DNA of 64,000 nt from Wenjunlia tyrosinilytica (GCF_014646055.1 NZ_BMMS01000013.1:1-64000); one strand, 5' to 3'; numbered from the stretch's first letter, positions 51,808 to 60,719 are shown. Translations and numbers: made by a program. Notes: generated by a model from the letters alone, not told the origin.

Positions 51808-53574
51808 GTGCGCAGAGGCATAAGAAAGCTGACGGTGGCTCTCGCCGTCACGTTGGGGATGGCCGTTCCATTCCTCCCGGGGCACATGTCCCGGGCCGCG
51901 CAAACGCCACCCGATCCGGTGCGTTCCGTGGCCGATCCCATAGCCCGCCGCTACATCGTGGTTTTCAAGGACAAGGCGATGTCCCCCCGCTCGGTGAAGG
52001 GCGAGAGCGCTCGGATCGTCCGGGCGCACGGTGGCGAGGTCTGGCACACCTATGGCTCGGTGCTGAAGGGCTACGCGGCCCGGATGACGGCGGCTCAGGC
52101 GCGGCGGGCCGCGGCCGACCCCCGGGTCTCCTACGTCGAGCAGGACGCCGTGGCCCATGGCTCGGCGACCCAGAGCAATCCGCCGTCATGGGGCCTCGAC
52201 CGTGTCGACCAGCGCGATCTGCCCCTCGACAAGAGCTACACCTACGCCGGTACGGCGAGCAATGTCACCGCGTACGTCGTCGACAGCGGCATCCGCACCT
52301 CGCACAGCCAGTTCCAGGAGCGGGCGAGCGTGGGCGTCGACGAGGTGGGGGACGGCAAGAACGGCCAGGACTGCTTCGGGCACGGCACCCACGTGGCCGG
52401 GACGATCGGCGGCAAGGACCACGGGGTGGCCAAGGGCGTCAAGCTGGTGTCCGTCCGAGTCCTCAACTGCGATGACAGCGCGAGTACTTCGGGGATCATC
52501 GCCGCCGCGGACTGGATCACCGCGCACGCGGTGAAGCCGGCCGTGGTCAATATGAGCATCAACGGCTCGGCGAACAGCAGCGAGGACACGGCGATCAAGA
52601 ACTCGATCGCCTCCGGCATCACCTGGGTGGTCTCCTCGGGAAACAGCAACGCCAACGCGTGCAACAACTCTCCGGGCTCCATAGGACCGGCGATCGTCGT
52701 CAACAACGCCGATTCCGCCGACCGGCGGCGCTCCGACTCCAACTACGGTCCGTGCACCGACCTCTTCGCCCCCGGCACGGGAATCGTGTCCTCCTGGTAC
52801 ACCAGCGACACGGCGACGCAGACCAAGACCGGAACGTCGCAGGCGGCACCGCATGTGACCGGAGCCGCAGCCCTGTACCTGTCGAAACATCCCACCGCGT
52901 CGCCCGCCGATGTCCAGTCGGCGCTGGTCGGTAACGCCACAGCCGACAAGATCACCGGTGCGGGCAGTGGATCGCCGAACCGGCTGCTGTACACAGGCGG
53001 CCTCGGTGGGTCCACCGGCGGTGGCTCGGTCGTGTTCTCCGACGACTTCGAGTCGCACAAGGGCTGGACGGTGAATGCGTCCGGGACGGACACCGCCACC
53101 GCGGGGGTGTGGGACCGGGGCAACCCCGATCGGACGACGTCGGCGAGCAGCGGCCAGATCAAGCAGCTGGGGACGACGGTGTCCGGGGTCGGCGCGCTGT
53201 CCACGGGGTCGGCGGCCGGGGCGTCGGACGGCGCCAATGACCTGGACGGCGGAGTGACCTCGATCCGGTCGGGTGCGATCACGCTGCCCGCAGGCGGAGC
53301 GCTGACCCTCGACCTGTCGTACAACGTGGCCAACGGCAAGAACTCCGGCATCGACGACTACCTGCGGGTCAAGGTCGTCGACGGCTCCACGGCGACGACG
53401 GTGTTCACCAGGACCGGGTCCGCGGCCGAGGTGCCCGGCGCCTGGCAGACGGCCGCCGCGGACCTGTCGGCCTTCGCGGGCAAGTCGATCCGCCTGTCCG
53501 TGGAGGCCGCCGACGCCGGGGCAGCCAGCCTCTTCGAGGCGCAGGTCGACGACGTGTCCATCACCAGCGGATAA
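51808..53574 (+). CDS. Secreted subtilisin-like (S8, proteinase K type) protease with C-terminal beta domain
   Basis: A 588-residue preproprotease. A signal peptide (R-K-L-T-V-A-L-A-V-T-L-G) is followed by an I9-type propeptide (Y-I-V-V-F-K-D-K) and the S8 domain with Asp in V-V-D-S-G-I, His in G-H-G-T-H-V-A-G, oxyanion Asn in S-S-G-N-S and Ser in G-T-S-Q-A-A-P-H-V. After a Gly/Ser linker come about 180 residues of a beta-rich domain (V-F-S-D-D-F-E-S, G-W-T-V-N-A-S) that recurs in the next gene. The GTG at 51808 is chosen because GGAG lies 7 nt upstream and the signal peptide begins there. It is not a mycosin: no C-terminal membrane anchor. Confidence 0.92.
   Translation: MRRGIRKLTVALAVTLGMAVPFLPGHMSRAAQTPPDPVRSVADPIARRYIVVFKDKAMSPRSVKGESARIVRAHGGEVWHTYGSVLKGYAARMTAAQARRAAADPRVSYVEQDAVAHGSATQSNPPSWGLDRVDQRDLPLDKSYTYAGTASNVTAYVVDSGIRTSHSQFQERASVGVDEVGDGKNGQDCFGHGTHVAGTIGGKDHGVAKGVKLVSVRVLNCDDSASTSGIIAAADWITAHAVKPAVVNMSINGSANSSEDTAIKNSIASGITWVVSSGNSNANACNNSPGSIGPAIVVNNADSADRRRSDSNYGPCTDLFAPGTGIVSSWYTSDTATQTKTGTSQAAPHVTGAAALYLSKHPTASPADVQSALVGNATADKITGAGSGSPNRLLYTGGLGGSTGGGSVVFSDDFESHKGWTVNASGTDTATAGVWDRGNPDRTTSASSGQIKQLGTTVSGVGALSTGSAAGASDGANDLDGGVTSIRSGAITLPAGGALTLDLSYNVANGKNSGIDDYLRVKVVDGSTATTVFTRTGSAAEVPGAWQTAAADLSAFAGKSIRLSVEAADAGAASLFEAQVDDVSITSG
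53057..53207 (+). repeat. 151-bp segment, copy 1 of an identical pair
   Basis: By direct comparison these 151 bases are identical to 54915-55065 (offset 1858). They lie inside the C-terminal domain shared by the protease and the phosphoesterase; flanking domain sequence is similar but diverged. Confidence 0.9.
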
Positions 53575-53596
53575 GCCATCCCGGGCCCGGCGGCCG

Positions 53597-53672
53597 ACGA
53601 CCGGTCCACGAGCGGCCACCGCACCAACGGCCGACACCCGTGCCCATCCCTGAACGACCGGTCCACGAGCGG
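53597..53672 (+). repeat. Direct repeat in the protease-phosphoesterase gap
   Basis: The 18-mer cgaccggtccacgagcgg occurs at about 53599 and again near 53654, in the 139-bp gap between the two secreted-enzyme genes. Confidence 0.7.
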
Positions 53673-53713
53673 CTGGTCCGTCCATCGCATGTTTCTTCAA
53701 CAGGAGGCCCTTG

Positions 53714-55432
53714 ATGCGTCCATATCGCATCGCAGGCACGATCTGTGCTTCGGTGCTCGCCCTCGCCGCCGCCGGCTCCGTGCCGGCGATCTCGACGGCC
53801 AGTACCGCCCGACACCAGCCTTCCGCGGGCCCCGCAGCCGCGACCGCGGGGGACATCCCCGAGTTCGACCACGTCGTGGTCGTGCTCTTCGAGAACAAGA
53901 AGCTTTCGTCCATCAAGGGGAATTCGGACGCCCCCTACTTCAACTCACTGTCGTCCCAGGGAACCCTGCTCACCGGCTCCTACGCGCTCACCCACCCCAG
54001 CCAGCCCAACTACATCGGCCTGTTCTCCGGCTCCACGCAGGGCGTCAGCAACGACGACTGCCCGAAGAACTTCACCACCGGCAATCTGGGGCAGCAGCTC
54101 CTCGACGCCGGCCAGAGCTTCAAGGCGTACTCGGAGGGCCTGCCCAGCGCCGGGTACACCGGTTGCAGCAGTGGCAAGTACCGCCGCAAGCACGCCCCCT
54201 GGGCGAACTTCCCGACGGTGGGCGGCTCCTCGTACAACCTGCCGTTCTCCAGCTTCCCGAGCGACTACAGCAAGCTGCCCACGGTCTCGTTCGTCACGCC
54301 GGACATGTGCAGCGACATGCACGACTGCTCGATCGGGACGGGTGACTCCTGGCTCAAGAGCAAGCTCGACGGCTACGCCCAGTGGGCGAAGACCCACAAC
54401 AGCCTGCTCGTCACGACGTTCGACGAGGACAGCGGGACATCCGTCAACCAGATCTACACCTCCCTGGTGGGAGAGCACGTGAAGGTCGGCTACGAGTCGA
54501 CCGCGAGCGTCAACCACTACAGCGTCCTGCGCACCCTCGAGGACATGTACGGTCTGCGCGCCCTGGGGAAGGCCGCGGACAAGTCCCCGATCACGGACGC
54601 CTGGACCACGTCGACCGGGGTGTCCGTGGCCAACCCCGGCAACCAGAGCGGCAGGATCGGCACGGCGGTCTCGCTGCGGCTGTCCGCCTCGGGAGGGACC
54701 GCGCCCTACACCTGGTCCGCGAGCGGCCTGCCCACCGGACTGTCCATCGGCACCACCAACGGCCTGGTGTCGGGTACACCGACCACCAATGGCACCTTCA
54801 CACCGAGTGTGACGGCCAAGGACGCCTCGGGAGCGACGGCGTCCACCTCCTTCACCTGGACGGTGAGCTCGACCGGTGGCGGTTCGGCGGTGTTCTCCGA
54901 CGACTTCGAGTCGGACAAGGGCTGGACGGTGAATGCGTCCGGGACGGACACCGCCACCGCGGGGGTGTGGGACCGGGGCAACCCCGATCGGACGACGTCG
55001 GCGAGCAGCGGCCAGATCAAGCAGCTGGGGACGACGGTGTCCGGGGTCGGCGCGCTGTCCACGGGATCGGCCGCCGGAGCGTCCGATGGCGCCAACGACC
55101 TGGACGGTGGGGTGACCACGGTGTTCTCGGCCCCGATCGCACTGCCTTCCGCAGGGTCGTTGACCCTGCACTTCTCGTACAACGTGGCGCACGGCAACAA
55201 CTCCGGCTCGGACGACCACCTGAAGGTGCGGGTGCTGGACGGCACCCAGGCGACGACGGTGTTCACGAAGACCGGGGCGGCATCCGAGGTGGCCGGTAAG
55301 TGGCAGACGGGCTCCGCGGACCTGTCGGCCTTCGCGGGCAAGTCGGTCCGGGTGTTCCTGGAGGCCGCCGACGCCGGAACCCCCAGCCTCTTCGAGGCCC
55401 AGGTCGACGACGTGTCCATCACCAACGGCTGA
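53714..55432 (+). CDS. Secreted phosphoesterase (acid phosphatase/phospholipase C-like) with Ig-like and beta domains
   Basis: A 572-residue secreted protein. After the signal peptide comes a PF04185-type phosphoesterase domain (F-D-H-V-V-V-V-L-F-E-N, T-H-P-S-Q-P-N-Y, T-F-D-E-D-S-G near residue 240, and G-E-H-V), the alkaline-phosphatase-superfamily layout; the nucleophile region has Ser/Thr near T-H-P-S. Residues about 305-385 are a putative Ig-like module (G-T-A-P-Y-T-W-S-A-S-G-L-P). The last 180 residues match the protease's C-terminal domain. AGGAGG stands 9 nt before the ATG at 53714; a TTG one codon earlier is less likely. Confidence 0.85.
   Translation: MRPYRIAGTICASVLALAAAGSVPAISTASTARHQPSAGPAAATAGDIPEFDHVVVVLFENKKLSSIKGNSDAPYFNSLSSQGTLLTGSYALTHPSQPNYIGLFSGSTQGVSNDDCPKNFTTGNLGQQLLDAGQSFKAYSEGLPSAGYTGCSSGKYRRKHAPWANFPTVGGSSYNLPFSSFPSDYSKLPTVSFVTPDMCSDMHDCSIGTGDSWLKSKLDGYAQWAKTHNSLLVTTFDEDSGTSVNQIYTSLVGEHVKVGYESTASVNHYSVLRTLEDMYGLRALGKAADKSPITDAWTTSTGVSVANPGNQSGRIGTAVSLRLSASGGTAPYTWSASGLPTGLSIGTTNGLVSGTPTTNGTFTPSVTAKDASGATASTSFTWTVSSTGGGSAVFSDDFESDKGWTVNASGTDTATAGVWDRGNPDRTTSASSGQIKQLGTTVSGVGALSTGSAAGASDGANDLDGGVTTVFSAPIALPSAGSLTLHFSYNVAHGNNSGSDDHLKVRVLDGTQATTVFTKTGAASEVAGKWQTGSADLSAFAGKSVRVFLEAADAGTPSLFEAQVDDVSITNG
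54915..55065 (+). repeat. 151-bp segment, copy 2 of an identical pair
   Basis: This is the partner of 53057-53207, inside the phosphoesterase gene, in the same reading frame and orientation. Silent differences appear on both sides of the identical block. Confidence 0.9.
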
Positions 55433-55472
55433 CCCGTCCCCGGCTGAAACGGGCTGACCCGGCCCCACCCTC

Positions 55473-55512
55473 CGGTGGCCGGAGCCTCCCACAAGGACGG
55501 CTCCGGCCACCG
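55473..55512 (+). terminator. Terminator after the phosphoesterase gene
   Basis: A perfect 14-bp stem (cggtggccggagcc/ggctccggccaccg) with a 12-nt loop, 40 bp after the stop. Confidence 0.85.
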
Positions 55513-55683
55513 CTTCGCGACGCGTGCCGGAATACCGGCGGCTCCGCGCGCCCCCGTGCCGGGCCCTGCCGGAGTAGGCTTGAGCCACCGGGGACACTTC
55601 GTACGCGGGCCTCCATGTCGGCGTCGTTCTTGGCGAGCAAATACGCCGGGCAGCCAGAAGCGCGCCCGGGGGCAGGTCGCCTC

Positions 55684-56376
55684 ATGACCATGATCATTGA
55701 ACGTTCATCGACGGTGCGTGAGCGCGTCTCGTCGCCACCCGCCGCCCGCCTGTCGTGGAAGCCCGCGGAAGCCGCGCGTGGACTGCTGGACGGTGCGTGG
55801 TGGCCTCGCTCCCGCGACCTCACGGCCGAGCTCCCCGCTCTGATCGACGCCATGGAGCGCCTCGGCAGGAGGGTCACCCGTGTCACGGTGAACCCCGCCT
55901 GCTGGCCGGTCGTTCCACGGAAGGTGCCCATCGGCGGGCGCCTGCTGCACGTGGGGTGGTTCACGAAGGAGCAGGACCCGCACAAACTGATGCTCCTGTC
56001 CTACACCGGGGGCCGGTGGGACCTGCTGGTCGTACCGCCGCAGACCGGCGCGGCGGCGGCCGCACGGCTGATGTTCGCGGCGGTGGATCCGCTCAGGCCC
56101 GGCCTCACCGCGAGTCGCCTGATCTCCGACGAGGCAGACCACGAGGCAGGCGCCGCAGACGAGGCAGACCACGAGGCAGACGAGGCAGACCACAAGGCAG
56201 AAGAGGACTCCGGCGAAGACTCCAACGGCGACTCCAACGGCGACTCCGTCAACGCCGCCACGGGCGCGAGCGGATCGGGTCCCGGCGAGGAAGACGAGTG
56301 GGAGGGCGAAGGCGGCGCCGCACCGTCCTCTCTCGGGAAACCGGCCGGGCCCGCGAGCCCGGCACAAGGGATGTGA
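55684..56376 (+). CDS. DUF5994-like cytoplasmic protein with acidic repeat tail
   Basis: A 230-residue protein. Residues 15-150 carry the conserved Streptomyces pattern L-S-W-K-P, L-L-D-G-A-W-W-P-R-S-R-D-L-x-A-E-L-P and H-V-G-W-F, which I associate with DUF5994. After residue 150 come D-E-A-D-H-E-A repeats and an acidic tail (E-D-S-N-G-D-S). Function unknown; no signal peptide. Two ATGs (55684 and 55690) are possible. The next gene starts 5 bp after its stop. Confidence 0.7.
   Translation: MTMIIERSSTVRERVSSPPAARLSWKPAEAARGLLDGAWWPRSRDLTAELPALIDAMERLGRRVTRVTVNPACWPVVPRKVPIGGRLLHVGWFTKEQDPHKLMLLSYTGGRWDLLVVPPQTGAAAAARLMFAAVDPLRPGLTASRLISDEADHEAGAADEADHEADEADHKAEEDSGEDSNGDSNGDSVNAATGASGSGPGEEDEWEGEGGAAPSSLGKPAGPASPAQGM
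56129..56260 (+). repeat. Acidic coding repeat in the DUF5994-like tail
   Basis: Units of gacgaggcagaccacgaggca (D-E-A-D-H-E-A) repeat with small changes about four times, followed by two copies of tccaacggcgac. Confidence 0.8.
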
Positions 56377-56381
56377 GAACG

Positions 56382-56660
56382 ATGGTGACAGGCATCACCG
56401 TGGCCGTGATCCTGGCCATGATCGCCGTCGGGGTCGTCGTGATCCAGATGCTCAACGCCCAGCACGAGCAGCGCATCGAGACGTTCCGCTACAGCGATGT
56501 CCTGCCGAAGCGCCGCGGGCGGGCCGAGCGGACGCAGCGGCCCGGCGCTCCGGACGACGCGGCCACCGAGACGCCCGAGCAGGAGCACCGAGGTGAGAGC
56601 CGCAGGCGGCTGATGCGCCCCCGGCACGACAGCGTGCGCTCCCCCCGCGGGCATGCCTGA
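56382..56660 (+). CDS. Small single-helix membrane protein
   Basis: A 92-residue protein: an N-terminal membrane helix (I-T-V-A-V-I-L-A-M-I-A-V-G-V-V-V-I-Q-M-L), then a charged Arg-rich tail (K-R-R-G-R-A-E-R, S-R-R-R-L-M-R-P-R-H-D). No family recognised. It starts 5 bp after the DUF5994-like gene and overlaps the next gene by 8 bp, so the three form an operon. Confidence 0.65.
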   Translation: MVTGITVAVILAMIAVGVVVIQMLNAQHEQRIETFRYSDVLPKRRGRAERTQRPGAPDDAATETPEQEHRGESRRRLMRPRHDSVRSPRGHA

Positions 56661-56925
56661 CAGGCCGGCGGCGGATCCCCCGCCGGGGTTCGCCGACGTC
56701 AGCATCGTGTCCTCGTCCCCCGAGGCCGCCCGCAAGGTGGCCGAAGCGCTGCGGCACTGGTTCGCGACGACCGAGCAGCGCAGCTACCCTGCGGGCCCCG
56801 ACGGAGGCACCGGCCTGCGCATGACCGTGGACACCAGGAACACGCCGCGGCCCTCGGAATCGTTCCAGTCCAGGATCACCGGCCACCGGTGCGGACTCGA
56901 GGAATCACACGCCGACGGGGCCTGA
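56653..56925 (+). CDS. Small hypothetical protein
   Basis: A 90-residue soluble protein with the segment V-A-E-A-L-R-H-W-F-A-T-T-E-Q-R-S-Y-P, which resembles small conserved Streptomyces proteins of unknown role. It begins inside the 3' end of the previous gene (8-bp overlap) and ends before a strong hairpin. Confidence 0.6.
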   Translation: MPDRPAADPPPGFADVSIVSSSPEAARKVAEALRHWFATTEQRSYPAGPDGGTGLRMTVDTRNTPRPSESFQSRITGHRCGLEESHADGA

Positions 56926-56944
56926 AGGCAGACCTCGGGACCTC

Positions 56945-56973
56945 GGCCCAGGCCGTTCCGGACGGCCTGGGCC
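56945..56973. terminator. Bidirectional terminator
   Basis: A perfect 12-bp stem (ggcccaggccgt/acggcctgggcc) with the 5-nt loop tccgg lies between the convergent ends of the small hypothetical gene and the NmrA-like gene. Confidence 0.85.
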
Positions 56974-56985
56974 TTCGGCTGCCGG

Positions 56986-57828
56986 TCATCGGTCCAGGAA
57001 CGCCCCGGCGTGGTCCCGGGCCCATAGGGCGAAGGGGCGGGCCGGGTGGCCGGTCAGTTCCTCGACGCAGCGTGTGGTCTCGACGGGCGAGCCGTCGCTC
57101 GCCTTCCACAGGTCGACCAACGCGTCCGCGTAAGCCTGCGGAATGTACTTGGCGTTGGCCGCCTTCCAGTCCTGCGGGCCGATGGCGTTGACGGTGATCG
57201 GCCTGCCCGCGGCGCGGGCGATGTGTGCGATCTGGTCGGTGAACGGCAGGGACTCGGGGCCGGTCAGGTGGTACCGGCCGCCGCGCAGACGTGCGTCGGT
57301 GAGGACGGCGAGCGCGGCCTCCACGAGGTCGCCCTCATGGATGGGGTCGCTGTGGGCGCCGGGGTAGGGGAGGCCGATCGAGCCGGTGGCCCTGATGGGC
57401 CGGGCCCAGTGCAGCGCGTTGGTGGCGAAGGCGCCCGGGCGCAGGAATGTGGACTCGATCGGCGAGGCCGCGAGGGCCTGCTCGACGGCGAGGTGGGAGC
57501 GGCCGATGGGATCGTCGGCGGCGTCGGGGGACAGGACGGCGCTCGAGGAGAGGAGCACGACGTGCCCGACCCCGGCGGCGAGGGCCCGCTCGAGGAACGC
57601 GTCGATCTGTGAGGCCTCGGCGTAGAGGAAGACGGAGGTGATCCCGTCGAGTGCGGCGGGGAAGTCGCGTGGATCGGCCAGGGAGCACTTCACGGTTGGC
57701 ACCGCGTCGGGCAGGGACAGTTCTTCGGGGGAGCCCGATGCCGCGCGGACATCGAGACCGCGGCTGTGCAGGAGGGTGACGAGGGAGCGGCCGACGCGGC
57801 CGCGGCTTCCGGTGACGAGGATGGTCAT
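56986..57828 (-). CDS. NmrA-like NAD(P)-binding oxidoreductase
   Basis: A 280-residue Rossmann protein of the atypical SDR/NmrA group. The N terminus has T-G-S-R-G-R-V-G-R (glycine-rich dinucleotide loop); later V-V-L-L-S-S-S-A and T-F-L-R-P-G-A-F-A are the family landmarks; the Y-x3-K catalytic pair is not evident. Such proteins act as quinone or NAD(P)H-linked reductases or redox sensors. It is divergent from a MarR gene with operators between them, and is probably repressed by it. Confidence 0.85.
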   Translation of the reverse strand: MTILVTGSRGRVGRSLVTLLHSRGLDVRAASGSPEELSLPDAVPTVKCSLADPRDFPAALDGITSVFLYAEASQIDAFLERALAAGVGHVVLLSSSAVLSPDAADDPIGRSHLAVEQALAASPIESTFLRPGAFATNALHWARPIRATGSIGLPYPGAHSDPIHEGDLVEAALAVLTDARLRGGRYHLTGPESLPFTDQIAHIARAAGRPITVNAIGPQDWKAANAKYIPQAYADALVDLWKASDGSPVETTRCVEELTGHPARPFALWARDHAGAFLDR

Positions 57829-57850
57829 GGACGAGGTGGTCCTTCCCTAG

Positions 57851-57900
57851 AATGCGATCGTCGCGCATTCATTGCGCCACGCGGACATTGCGTCGCGCAA
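57851..57900. promoter_or_regulatory. Two palindromic operators between the NmrA-like and marR genes
   Basis: Site 1 (57851-57869): AATGCG and CGCATT as inverted arms around 7 bp. Site 2 (57888-57900): TTGCG-TCG-CGCAA, a perfect 5-bp arm pair. They share the core TGCG/CGCA and lie in the 96-bp divergent gap. This is typical of autoregulated MarR pairs. Confidence 0.65.
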
Positions 57901-57924
57901 GTATTTAAAAGGGAAGGTGGCTCA

Positions 57925-58389
57925 ATGCCGGACCGGTCAGCGCTGCTCGAGAGCGTCATCGCGGAGAGCCGGCAGCACTACGCGGCCTGGACGCTGTTCA
58001 ACCAGGCCATGGCCGACCGCCTGGGCCTGCACCCCACCGACCTGCAGTGCCTCGGCCTGCTCGACCTCCAGCCGGAACCCCTCGGCACCGGAGAGATCGC
58101 CAAACTGACCGGTCTGACCCCGGGGTCCGCGACACGCCTCGTCGACCGCCTGGAGAAGGCCGGGATGGTGGTCCGCGCGGCCGACCCCGACGACCGCAGA
58201 CGCGCCCTCGTCGCCCTGGCGCCCGGATCCCTGGCCGGGGTCGAGCAGGCCTGGGAGGGCCCGGGAAGGGCTTTCGGCGAGGTCCTGGAGCGCTACACCG
58301 ACGACGAACTCACCGTCATCGGCGACTACTTGCGCCGGGTGTCCGCGGTGGGCCGCGAACAGGCCGCCCTGCTTGCACGCGAACGCTGA
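57925..58389 (+). CDS. MarR-family transcriptional regulator
   Basis: A 154-residue winged-helix regulator. Q-A-M-A-D-R-L-G-L-H-P-T-D-L-Q-C-L and I-A-K-L-T-G-L-T-P-G-S-A-T-R-L-V-D-R-L-E-K-A-G are the recognition region; the wing has A-D-P-D-D-R-R. It would bind the palindromes just upstream and control itself and the NmrA-like gene, probably in response to a small phenolic or oxidant. GGGAAGG before the ATG at 57925 sets the start. Confidence 0.9.
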   Translation: MPDRSALLESVIAESRQHYAAWTLFNQAMADRLGLHPTDLQCLGLLDLQPEPLGTGEIAKLTGLTPGSATRLVDRLEKAGMVVRAADPDDRRRALVALAPGSLAGVEQAWEGPGRAFGEVLERYTDDELTVIGDYLRRVSAVGREQAALLARER

Positions 58390-58510
58390 CCACCCGCCGG
58401 AGTTCGCCTGCGCGTTACCCGCCGTACCGCCGAAGAACACGCGGTGCTCAGGCGTCGGCTCGAAGGTGAGGCTGGCCGGCCCGCGGCCCAAACCCTGAGG
58501 AGTCCGGTAG

Positions 58511-59881
58511 ATGAGCACGTCGTCGTCCACCTCCACGCGCCGTCGCACCCTGATGGCGAGCACCGCCGCCGCAGCGGCGCTGACCGCCGCCGCCGTCACC
58601 GTCGTCGTCACCGCCCCCAGCGCCTTCGCGGACCGCGGTCCCACCGTGCCCGAGCACGAGGCGACCTACACCTACCGCGACCCCGCCGCGCTCGGCGGAG
58701 GCTCGGAGCTGAAGCTCGGCGGATTCAGCGACCTCTTCCCCGCGGACGACTCCGGCAAGGAGTTCTGGACGGTGACCGACCGCGGCCCGAACGCGGACGC
58801 GGCGGACGACAGCCACAAGGTCTTCCTCAAGCCCGACTACACCCCGCGCATCCTGCGGATCCGGCTCAAGGACCACGGGGACCGGATCGTCGTTAAGCAG
58901 GAGATCCCGCTGCGCACCCCCGCCGGGGTCGTGGATCCGGTGACCGGCGGCCGTGGCATCACCGGTCTGCCCCCGGCGTCGTTGACCGGCGAGGGCCCGG
59001 TCGACGTGCACGGCCGGCCGCTGCCGAACGACCCCTACGGCGTGGACTCCGAGGGCGTCGTGCGCGGCCGCGACGGCTCGTTCTGGATCTCCAGCGAGTA
59101 CGGCTCGACGATCCTGCACGTGAGCCCCCACGGCACGATCCGCGAGGTGCTCGCCCCGGCCGGCTCCACCTACGAGGCGCCGGGTGTGAAGGTGCTCAAG
59201 GTGCTCCCGGCCATCGAGGCCAAGCAGAAGAACAACCGCGGTCTCGAGGGCCTGACCGTCTCCGCCGACGGCCGCACCCTCTACGCGGCCCAGCAGAGCC
59301 CGCTGGCCAACCCCAACCCCAAGGCCGGCAAGAAGTCCCGCAACCTGCGGATCTTCAAGATCGACGTCAGCCGCCCAGGTGCTCCCGCGGTGGCGGCGGA
59401 GTTCGTCAACGTCCGTGACGCGGACAGCGCCACCGACGGCGACTGGGGCACCTCCGCCCTGGTGTGGCTGGGCGAGGACCGGCTGCTGGTCGAGGAGCGG
59501 GACGGCAAGCTGCCGACCGTGAACACCAAGCTCTACGAGGTGGACCTCGGCGAGGCCACCGACATCCTGGGCTCGGCGTGGGACAACCCGTCGAGCACCC
59601 CGCTGGAGAGCGTCGCTCCGGAGAACCTGGCCGCCGCCGGTGTCGTCCCCGGCGGCAAGCGCCTCGTCTTCGACGCCGCCGCGAACGGCCTGGACAACGG
59701 CAAGGTCGAGGGCCTGTCCCTGCTGCCCGCCCGGCACGGCACCGTCCGCCTGTACCTGGCCAACGACAACGACTTCGGTGTCGCGGGAGTCGAGAACGGC
59801 GAGGTCGTCCCCAACGACGTGGCGACCCGCCTGGACGTCTACACCCTGCCGAAGGGCTCGGTCAGCCTCGACCGGCGGTGA
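58511..59881 (+). CDS. Secreted esterase-like protein of the phytase family
   Basis: A 456-residue secreted protein. The N terminus, S-T-R-R-R-T-L-M-A-S then a hydrophobic run ending A-F-A-D, may be a Tat or Sec signal. The mature part looks like a beta-propeller of the "esterase-like activity of phytase" family: F-W-T-V-T-D-R-G-P-N, F-W-I-S-S-E-Y-G-S, N-R-G-L-E-G-L-T-V and A-L-V-W-L-G-E-D-R. A phosphate-ester or related substrate is inferred. GAGGAG lies 9 nt before the ATG. Its 3' end overlaps the convergent SDR gene by 20 bp. Confidence 0.85.
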   Translation: MSTSSSTSTRRRTLMASTAAAAALTAAAVTVVVTAPSAFADRGPTVPEHEATYTYRDPAALGGGSELKLGGFSDLFPADDSGKEFWTVTDRGPNADAADDSHKVFLKPDYTPRILRIRLKDHGDRIVVKQEIPLRTPAGVVDPVTGGRGITGLPPASLTGEGPVDVHGRPLPNDPYGVDSEGVVRGRDGSFWISSEYGSTILHVSPHGTIREVLAPAGSTYEAPGVKVLKVLPAIEAKQKNNRGLEGLTVSADGRTLYAAQQSPLANPNPKAGKKSRNLRIFKIDVSRPGAPAVAAEFVNVRDADSATDGDWGTSALVWLGEDRLLVEERDGKLPTVNTKLYEVDLGEATDILGSAWDNPSSTPLESVAPENLAAAGVVPGGKRLVFDAAANGLDNGKVEGLSLLPARHGTVRLYLANDNDFGVAGVENGEVVPNDVATRLDVYTLPKGSVSLDRR

Positions 59882-60719
59882 GGGACCGGCCGCGCACCGC
59901 GGCCACCTTGCGGTCGAACCGGCGGTTCAGCACCGGGGCCAGCACACTGCCCCAGCGGGCCAGGGCCCGGGTCGCCGGGTCGGGGCAGATGAGGAACCGC
60001 CGGGACGCGATGCCGGAGACGATGGCCTCGGCCACCTTCTGCGGCGTCAGCGGTTTGACGGTGCCGCTGACGGCGAAGGTCTCGGCGGGCTTCCAGCGGT
60101 TCTCCTCGGCCAGTTGAGGGGTGTCCACGTCGGGCGGGAAGACCACGCCCGCGTGGACCCCCAGTGGGGCCAGTTCCGCGCGCACCGACTCCATCAGCCC
60201 CCGGACGGCGAACTTGGCCGGGCCGTAGGCGCTGTAGCCGAAGATGCCGAGCAGGCCCGCCGCCGACGAGACGGCCACCACGCTTCCCCGCCGCCGCTCG
60301 GCCATGCCAGGAAGGACGGCCCGCAGCGCGTACAGCGTGCCGAAGTAGTCGACCTCCATCATCTGCCGGAACACCTCGTCGGGCAGGTCGAGGAAGTGCC
60401 CGGGCCGGGCCAGGCCCGCCGACGCGACCAGGATGTCGCAGGGGCCCTGCTCCGTGACGAGACGGTCCAGCGCGGCCGTGAGCGCTGCGCGGTCGGAGAC
60501 ATCGGCCGGAGCGACCGCGACCTCGGCTCCCATCTCCGCCAACTCCGCGGCGGCGGACTCCAGCCGCTCGCTCCCCCTGGCGACGAGGGAGAGCCGAGTG
60601 CCGCGCCGCGCCAGTTCCCTGGCGGTGGCCAGCCCTATCCCGCTGGAGCCGCCCGTCACGACGGCATGGGCGTGCCCGAAGTCGACCCGTGGGCCCTTCG
60701 GTGAACCGAGACCGAGCAT
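59862..60719 (-). CDS. Short-chain dehydrogenase/reductase
   Basis: A 285-residue classical SDR: T-G-G-S-S-G-I-G at the cofactor loop, A-S-A-G, catalytic S-S-A-A-G and Y-G-P-A-K. The overall pattern (F-L-D-L-P-D-E-V-F-R, then V-D-Y-F-G-T, then P-P-D-V-D-T-P) is closest to 3-ketodihydrosphingosine-reductase-like SDRs, but the substrate is not certain. I chose the ATG at 60719 because GGGGAG lies just upstream; the frame is open to 60791. It overlaps the phytase-like gene tail to tail by 20 bp. Confidence 0.85.
   Translation of the reverse strand: MLGLGSPKGPRVDFGHAHAVVTGGSSGIGLATARELARRGTRLSLVARGSERLESAAAELAEMGAEVAVAPADVSDRAALTAALDRLVTEQGPCDILVASAGLARPGHFLDLPDEVFRQMMEVDYFGTLYALRAVLPGMAERRRGSVVAVSSAAGLLGIFGYSAYGPAKFAVRGLMESVRAELAPLGVHAGVVFPPDVDTPQLAEENRWKPAETFAVSGTVKPLTPQKVAEAIVSGIASRRFLICPDPATRALARWGSVLAPVLNRRFDRKVAAVRGRSLTAGRG

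Noticed and set aside
51808..53574. Mycosin (MycP) for the type VII system
   Set aside because: It has the S8 triad but no C-terminal membrane anchor, and carries a secreted beta domain instead.
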